Of a stretch of DNA of 64,000 nucleotides, positions 59,220 through 64,000 are shown one piece after another. Source of the stretch: Actinoallomurus bryophytorum (GTDB lineage: Bacteria; Actinomycetota; Actinomycetes; Streptosporangiales; Streptosporangiaceae); assembly GCF_006716425.1 (NCBI RefSeq), contig NZ_VFOZ01000001.1:6200001-6264000 (forward strand), given 5' to 3'. The notes under the pieces were generated by a model. The model saw only the letters and a list, made by a program, of their open reading frames with translations, had not been told where the DNA came from and did not search any database. Made by a program: the position numbers and the translations under genes. The first letter of the stretch is position 1; every line of letters begins with the position of its first letter.

Positions 59220-59238
59220 GTACTACCGGGCGTAGTAC
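59220..59238. promoter_or_regulatory. Perfect inverted repeat downstream of the YceI gene
   Basis: GTACTAC-CGGGC-GTAGTAC is a 7-5-7 palindrome between the YceI stop and GTG 59282. It could be an operator for the next gene or a short terminator; the central bases suit a protein-binding site. Confidence 0.45.
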
Positions 59239-59281
59239 TCTCTCGTCCGGTAAGGGTCGGGGTCGAGGGAAGGGCTGACGC

Positions 59282-59641
59282 GTGGTCGACGCGCTGGCGG
59301 CATCACTGATCGTCGGGATGCTGGCGCTCGCCGGCCTCTCTCTGGTGATGACCGCCCTGGACCGCCGGGTCGGCAGACTGCTGCTGGCCACCGCCGCGCT
59401 GGGTGAGGCCGGGCTGCTCGTGCAGGTGGTGTGGGCGGTCATGCGCCTCGCGGGCGGGCACCGCCCGGTCGGCGGGCTGGCCGTCTTCATCGGCTACCTC
59501 ATCGGCTCGCTGCTCATCCTGCCGGTCGCCGCCGCGTGGGGGCTGGGGGAGCGCACTCGCTGGGGCCCGGCAGTCCTGGCCGCGGGCTTCCTCGTCATGG
59601 CGGTGCTCATCGTCCGCATGCAGCAGGTGTGGCATGGCTGA
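59282..59641 (+). CDS. Small four-helix membrane protein
   Basis: A 119-residue protein with four hydrophobic helices, from LAASLIVGMLALAGLSLV to AAGFLVMAVLIVRM. GTG 59282 follows GAAGGGC. The gene overlaps the next by 8 nt. It resembles unannotated actinobacterial integral membrane proteins found near lipid-metabolism genes, but no function is known. Confidence 0.7.
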   Translation: MVDALAASLIVGMLALAGLSLVMTALDRRVGRLLLATAALGEAGLLVQVVWAVMRLAGGHRPVGGLAVFIGYLIGSLLILPVAAAWGLGERTRWGPAVLAAGFLVMAVLIVRMQQVWHG

Positions 59642-60098
59642 GGGCCCGGCTCCGGACGCGACTTCGGACACGGCTCCGGACGGCAGGCGGCGTAGCGGCC
59701 CCGGCCGCGTGCTCATCGCCGTCTACGGCGTGTTCGCGCTCGCCGCCGGCTCGCGGGCGGGCGTACAGATCGCTACCCGGTTCCACGAGGCTCCGGTGGC
59801 CTACCTGCTGTCGGCGTTCGCGGCGGCGGTCTACATCGTCGCGACGGTGACCCTGGCGCGGTCCGGCCGCACCTCCTACCGCATCGCCGTCACCTCGTGC
59901 ACGATCGAGCTGATCGGGGTCGTCGCCGTCGGCACGTACAGCCTCGCCGACTCCGCCGCCTTCCCCGACGCCACCGTGTGGTCGGAGTACGGCAACGGGT
60001 ACGGCTTCGTCCCGCTGGTGCTGCCGGTGATCGGCCTGTGGTGGCTGCGGCGGGTCCGGCACCGGACCGAGGTGGGGGAGACGAGCGGGCCGGGTTAG
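59634..60098 (+). CDS. Hypothetical membrane protein
   Basis: A 154-residue protein with four helices after a short charged N terminus. Recognisable parts are VLIAVYGVFALAAGSRAGVQ, VAYLLSAFAAAVYIVATVTL and GFVPLVLPVIGLWWL. The pattern matches a conserved actinobacterial small integral membrane family of unknown role. ATG 59634 overlaps the previous gene by 8 nt, so the two are likely partners. Confidence 0.75.
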   Translation: MAEGPAPDATSDTAPDGRRRSGPGRVLIAVYGVFALAAGSRAGVQIATRFHEAPVAYLLSAFAAAVYIVATVTLARSGRTSYRIAVTSCTIELIGVVAVGTYSLADSAAFPDATVWSEYGNGYGFVPLVLPVIGLWWLRRVRHRTEVGETSGPG

Positions 60099-60140
60099 GA
60101 TTCGGGCCGATACGGTCCACCGACGAGGAGGTCGGGTCCG

Positions 60141-62174
60141 ATGGCTCCGCTGTCCAGTTATGTGTCCGGGGCGTGGCACGTCCCCGCGGACGAGGGCGCG
60201 CCGCTACGCGACGCGGTGACGGGTGCGGAGATCGCCCGGATCTCGTCCACGGGCGTCGACTTCGGCGCCGCGCTCGACCACGGCAGGCGCGTCGGCGGCC
60301 CGGTCCTGCGCGAGCTGACCTTCCACCAGCGCGCCGCCCTGCTCAAGGCACTGGCGTCCGAGCTGCGCGGGCACCGCGACGAGCTGTACGACCTGTCGCT
60401 GCGCACCGGCGCCACGCTGGGAGACGCGAAGTTCGACGTCGACGGCGGCATCGGCGTGCTGTTCTCCTACGCGAGCAAGGGACGCCGCGAGCTGCCCGCC
60501 GGCACCGTGTACGTCGAGGGCGGCCTGGAGCCGCTCAGCAAGGGCGGCGGCTTCGTCGGCCAGCACATCTGCACACCGCTCCTGGGCGTCGCGGTGCAGA
60601 TCAACGCCTTCAACTTTCCGGTCTGGGGCCCGCTGGAGAAGCTCGCGCCGGCCTTCCTCGCCGGGGTGCCGAGCCTGGTCAAGCCGGCCGGCCAGACCGC
60701 CTACCTCACCGCGCGTCTCGTCGAGCTGATCATCGAGTCCGGCCTGCTGCCGGAGGGCTCGCTCCAGCTCGTCTGCGGCGACGCCGGTGACCTGCTCGAC
60801 CACCTCACCGAACAGGACCTGGTCGCCTTCACCGGGTCGGCCACGACCGCCGCCCTGCTGCGCGCACACCCCGTCGTGGTCGCGCGGTCGGTCCGGTTCA
60901 ACGCCGAGGCCGACTCGCTCAACTGCTCGATCCTCGGCCCGGACGTACGCCCCGGCGACCCGGAGTTCGAGGTCTTCGTCGGGCAGCTCGTCACGGAGAT
61001 GACGGTCAAGGCCGGCCAGAAGTGCACCGCGATCCGCCGCGCCCTCGTCCCGGCCGAGATCATCGACGAGGTCGAGCAGGCGGTGGCCGCGCGGCTCGCC
61101 GACGTCACCGTCGGCAACCCGGCCGACCCCGGCGTGAAGATGGGCGCCCTGGCCGGTCTGGGCCAGCGCGAGGAGGTACGCCGCTCGCTGAAGGCGCTGT
61201 CGGTGGCCACGCGCATGGTCTTCGGCGACCCCGACCGGGTGGAGGTCGTGGACGCCGACGCGGAGCTCGGCGCGTTCATGTCCCCGATCCTGCTGCGCGC
61301 CGACGACCCCGACCGGGACGAGCCGCACGAGGTGGAGGCGTTCGGTCCCGTCAGCACCCTGTTCCCGTACACCTCTCCCGGCCACGCCGTGGAGCTCGCG
61401 GCGCGTGGCCGTGGCAGCCTGGCCGGCTCGATCGTCACCGCCGACCCGGACTTCGCCCGCGACATGGTGCTCGGGGTCGCGCCCTGGCATGGGCGCCTGC
61501 TCGTCGTCGACGCGGAGACCGCGGGGGAGTCCACCGGGCACGGCTCGCCGATGCCGGCGCTGGTGCACGGCGGCCCCGGCCGTGCGGGCGGCGGCGAGGA
61601 GATGGGCGGCATCCGCGGCGTCCTGCACCACATGCAGCGCACGGCCGTCCAGGCGAGCCCGCGGATGCTCACCGCGCTCACCGGCCGCTGGACGCCGGGG
61701 ACCGAACGCCGTACGGGCGACGTCCATCCGTTCCGCAAGCACCTCGGCGAGCTCCGGGTGGGCGACACGGTCGTGGCCGGTCCCCGCACGGTCACCCTGG
61801 CCGACATCGAGCACTTCGCCGAGTTCACCGGCGACACCTTCTACGCCCACACCGACGATGAGGCCGCGCGCGCCAACCCGTTCTTCGACGGCCGGGTGGC
61901 GCACGGCTACCTCATCTTGTCGTTCGCGGCCGGGCTGTTCGTGCACCCCGACCCCGGACCGGTGCTCGCCAACTACGGGCTGGAGAACCTCCGCTTCCTC
62001 ACGCCCGTCTATCCGGGCGACGAGCTCACCGTGACGCTCACCGCCAAGCGGATCGAGCCCCGGCAGGGGGCCGACTACGGAGAGGTCCGCTGGGACGCCG
62101 ACGTGACGAAACAGGACGGGTCCTCGGTCGCCAAGTACGACGTGCTGACCCTGGTCGCCAACGGGGAGCAGTGA
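60141..62174 (+). CDS. paaZ: Bifunctional PaaZ: aldehyde dehydrogenase and oxepin-CoA hydrolase
   Basis: A 677-residue two-domain enzyme of aerobic phenylacetate degradation: the MaoC-like domain opens the oxepin-CoA ring and the dehydrogenase oxidises the resulting aldehyde. The N-terminal dehydrogenase carries the general base in RFNAEADSLNC (Glu about 256) and the nucleophile in KAGQKCTAIRR (Cys about 295). From about residue 530 the MaoC hot-dog domain follows (FAEFTGDTFYAHTDDEAA and GRVAHGYLILSFAAGL). ATG 60141 follows GAGGAGG. No other paa gene is in this window. The stop overlaps the GNAT gene. Confidence 0.93.
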   Translation: MAPLSSYVSGAWHVPADEGAPLRDAVTGAEIARISSTGVDFGAALDHGRRVGGPVLRELTFHQRAALLKALASELRGHRDELYDLSLRTGATLGDAKFDVDGGIGVLFSYASKGRRELPAGTVYVEGGLEPLSKGGGFVGQHICTPLLGVAVQINAFNFPVWGPLEKLAPAFLAGVPSLVKPAGQTAYLTARLVELIIESGLLPEGSLQLVCGDAGDLLDHLTEQDLVAFTGSATTAALLRAHPVVVARSVRFNAEADSLNCSILGPDVRPGDPEFEVFVGQLVTEMTVKAGQKCTAIRRALVPAEIIDEVEQAVAARLADVTVGNPADPGVKMGALAGLGQREEVRRSLKALSVATRMVFGDPDRVEVVDADAELGAFMSPILLRADDPDRDEPHEVEAFGPVSTLFPYTSPGHAVELAARGRGSLAGSIVTADPDFARDMVLGVAPWHGRLLVVDAETAGESTGHGSPMPALVHGGPGRAGGGEEMGGIRGVLHHMQRTAVQASPRMLTALTGRWTPGTERRTGDVHPFRKHLGELRVGDTVVAGPRTVTLADIEHFAEFTGDTFYAHTDDEAARANPFFDGRVAHGYLILSFAAGLFVHPDPGPVLANYGLENLRFLTPVYPGDELTVTLTAKRIEPRQGADYGEVRWDADVTKQDGSSVAKYDVLTLVANGEQ

Positions 62175-62710
62175 TGGCCCCTCTCGACATCTCGCTGCTG
62201 CCCGCCGAGGCGAGCGCGGACACCGACACCATGCGGGAGGTGGCGGACCTGGTCAACCGGGTCTACGCCACCGCGGAGAACGGGCAGTGGCTGCCGGGTA
62301 CCACCCGTACGACCGTCGAGGAGATCACGGAGCTCACCCGCGCCGGGCAGATCGTCGTGGCGCGGCTCGACGGCGCCGTCGTCGGGTCCATCCGCGTGCA
62401 GCACCTCGACGCCGAGACCGGGGAGTCCGGGATGCTGGTCGCCGACCCCGACCACCGCGGCATGGGGATCGGGCGGCGGCTACGGAGCTTTGTCATCGAC
62501 ATGCTCCGGCGGCAGGGGATCGGCACGCTGCAGATCGAGCTGCTCGTCCCCCGCGACTGGACCCAGGACTCGAAGGAGTTCATGGCCGGCTGGAACGAGC
62601 GGTCCGGCTACAAGGTGGTGCGCAAGGGGGCCTTCGAGGAGCAGTATCCCGACTTGGCTCCGCGGCTGGCCACGCCGTGCGACTTCGTCATCTACCACAA
62701 GGCGCTGTGA
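62174..62710 (+). CDS. GNAT family N-acetyltransferase
   Basis: A 178-residue acetyltransferase. The acetyl-CoA loop is DPDHRGMGIGRRLRSFVIDM (about residues 94-113), preceded by ETGESGMLVA. ATG 62174 shares a base with the paaZ stop (TGATG); GTG 62171 is the alternative. Coupling to paaZ hints at a linked role, but the substrate is unknown. Confidence 0.83.
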   Translation: MAPLDISLLPAEASADTDTMREVADLVNRVYATAENGQWLPGTTRTTVEEITELTRAGQIVVARLDGAVVGSIRVQHLDAETGESGMLVADPDHRGMGIGRRLRSFVIDMLRRQGIGTLQIELLVPRDWTQDSKEFMAGWNERSGYKVVRKGAFEEQYPDLAPRLATPCDFVIYHKAL

Positions 62711-62731
62711 GCTCGCCGCCGTCGCGCGTCC

Positions 62732-63847
62732 TCACAGACCGCCGCGGCGGCGCAGCCAGCGGGTGCTCAGGACGCCGGCGGGTACGGGGGCCCAGAAGGT
62801 CGTGACGCGAAAGAGGAGCACGCCGGTGGCCGCCTGGGCGGCGGGGATGTGCACGGTCGCCAGGGCCGCGATGAGCGCCGCCTCCGTGGATCCCACGCCT
62901 GCGGGCATGGGGACGGCGGAGCCCGCGGTGGCGCCGAGAAGGTAGAGCGCGACCAGCGAGCCGACGGACCCCGTCGGCACACCGGGGACGGCCATCACGC
63001 TCGTCGCGAAGGCCAGGGCCAGTGCCAGGTCGGCCGCGGTCGCGGCGGCGACCAGCGCCAGCAGGCAGCGGGGCCGCCGCAGCAGGTGCCGCAGGGAGCC
63101 CGCCACGCCGGCGAACACCGCACCGATCCGGAACGGGGGCTGCCGGCGTCGCCAGTACACCGCGACGACGACGAGCGCCGTCACCGCGACCACGGCGATG
63201 ATCACGGCGGGTACGAACATCCCCATGTGCCGGGACACGATCCGGCCGGCGTCGCCCGCGGGGCGCAGCGCGGGTCCCAGGCCGCCCCACAACGTGATGA
63301 CCAGCGTGACGAGCGCGAGCTTGGTCAACGCGCGTACGAGACCGACCACGGCCACCGTGGTGGTCGCGGCGCAGGCGGGCAGGCCGCGCCGGGTGAGGTA
63401 TCGGCAGGTCACGGCCGCGGTGCCGAGCCCGGCGGGCGCCAGCCGGTTCGCCGCGGCACCCGCGAACTGTGCGGTGGTGATCTCCCAGACACCGAGGCGC
63501 GCGATCGCGGGGGCGCCGGCGGTGGGCTTTCCGGCCGCGCCGGACGCGGTGGTGCGTACGCCGAGTGCCGAGGTCAGATAGTGCAGCGCGGTCAGCGCCG
63601 CGATCACCGGGACGAGCCCCCAGCGGATCCTCGCCGCTCCCTCGGAGAGCCAGTCCGCGCCGTTCCACAGACCGCCGGCCACATCGACGTTGGCCAGTCC
63701 CGCTCCGGCGAGCCCGGCGAGCAGTCCGGTCAGGACGAGCATCGAGACGATCCACGTACGGGCCGGGATGCGGGCCACGACGGACCCGCCGGCCTGAACC
63801 GTCACCAGGTCGGGCGGCGGCTGCCGTACGAGGGTGCTGCGATTCAT
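62732..63847 (-). CDS. Lysylphosphatidylglycerol synthase TM-region/UPF0104-like membrane protein
   Basis: A 371-residue protein with about eight helices. Family features are EITTAQFAGAAANRLAPAGL (about residue 122) and GATAGSAVPMPAGVGSTEAA (about 310), both diagnostic of the UPF0104/AglD/MprF membrane module. Such proteins act as lipid or glycolipid flippase-like factors. There is no C-terminal aminoacyl-transferase domain, so it is the membrane half only. The start is ATG 63847. It converges on the GNAT gene. Upstream DNA (63848-64000) shows no gene. Confidence 0.83.
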   Translation of the reverse strand: MNRSTLVRQPPPDLVTVQAGGSVVARIPARTWIVSMLVLTGLLAGLAGAGLANVDVAGGLWNGADWLSEGAARIRWGLVPVIAALTALHYLTSALGVRTTASGAAGKPTAGAPAIARLGVWEITTAQFAGAAANRLAPAGLGTAAVTCRYLTRRGLPACAATTTVAVVGLVRALTKLALVTLVITLWGGLGPALRPAGDAGRIVSRHMGMFVPAVIIAVVAVTALVVVAVYWRRRQPPFRIGAVFAGVAGSLRHLLRRPRCLLALVAAATAADLALALAFATSVMAVPGVPTGSVGSLVALYLLGATAGSAVPMPAGVGSTEAALIAALATVHIPAAQAATGVLLFRVTTFWAPVPAGVLSTRWLRRRGGL

Positions 63848-64000
63848 GGACTCAATGTCCCCTTAGCGGATCGACACCGATGGAACACAAGATGAAGAAC
63901 GCGGTCGGGAATCCGGGCGAAGAGACTTCAGTGCCTGCAGATGCTTCGCGGACCGGTCCTCGGACTGCGGTCCACGCTATTGGCGGTAGTGGGAAAGGCG

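Overview
The window is very GC-rich (roughly 70% by eye), uses GTG starts freely, and carries families typical of filamentous actinomycetes: an Scr1-type XRE regulator with tandem DUF397 peptides, IclR-controlled pca genes, a CIO-like cytochrome bd, and DHA2 exporters paired with MarR genes. A member of the Streptosporangiales or a Streptomyces relative fits best. No rRNA genes, complete insertion sequences or CRISPR arrays were seen.

Layout. 0.1-11.2 kb: GNAT protein, DeoR regulator, an orphan sugar-ABC ATPase, a methyltransferase, a secreted GH2 glycosidase and a divergent four-gene sugar ABC operon. 11.2-16.0 kb: MarR with twin operators facing an FMN reductase, an AlkZ-like protein, and cydAB. 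16-21.7 kb: Scr1-type regulator with three overlapping DUF397 genes, SpoU methyltransferase, a 98-bp tandem duplication of a hydrolase gene tail, a membrane protein and a DUF1023 hydrolase pair. 21.9-26.7 kb: ABC exporter, TetR, Baeyer-Villiger-type monooxygenase, AhpD-like protein. 26.7-28.4 kb is a decayed accessory segment with tRNA 3'-end fragments, an intrinsic terminator, an MFS remnant and a frameshifted lipoprotein. 28.4-36.2 kb: a TetR/MarR-controlled block (disulfide oxidoreductase, hydrolase, DHA2 exporter, acyl-CoA synthetase between two paralogous TetRs). 36.4-43.8 kb: hypothetical membrane gene, GNAT, an orphan gene ending in a tRNA-Thr-like fragment, HrpA helicase, CDF metal exporter.

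44.0-51.6 kb is a protocatechuate branch of the beta-ketoadipate pathway: pcaI-J-H-G-B-D-C in one tightly overlapping operon, a heptad-repeat coiled-coil gene, an IclR regulator and pobA. Near-identical palindromes lie before pcaI and before pobA. Together the genes convert 4-hydroxybenzoate to protocatechuate and on to beta-ketoadipyl-CoA; the final thiolase pcaF is not here.

54.8-59.2 kb holds an operon in which a carboxypeptidase-regulatory-like beta-sandwich is attached to a DHA2 transporter, occurs as a stand-alone triplet, and is fused to YceI. 59.3-63.8 kb: two small membrane proteins, bifunctional PaaZ, GNAT, and a flippase-like membrane protein.

The most unusual feature is at 53.45-53.82 kb. 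Just downstream of a gene of unknown function (52707-53438) lie two consecutive tRNA-like units in which the 3' half precedes the 5' half. In each unit the acceptor, T, D and anticodon stems can be rebuilt only by joining the halves in permuted order, and the anticodon-loop ends are held together by an extra flanking helix (9 bp in the second unit). This is the layout of circularly permuted tRNA genes as known from algae and archaea, here apparently in a bacterium and possibly co-transcribed with the unknown protein.
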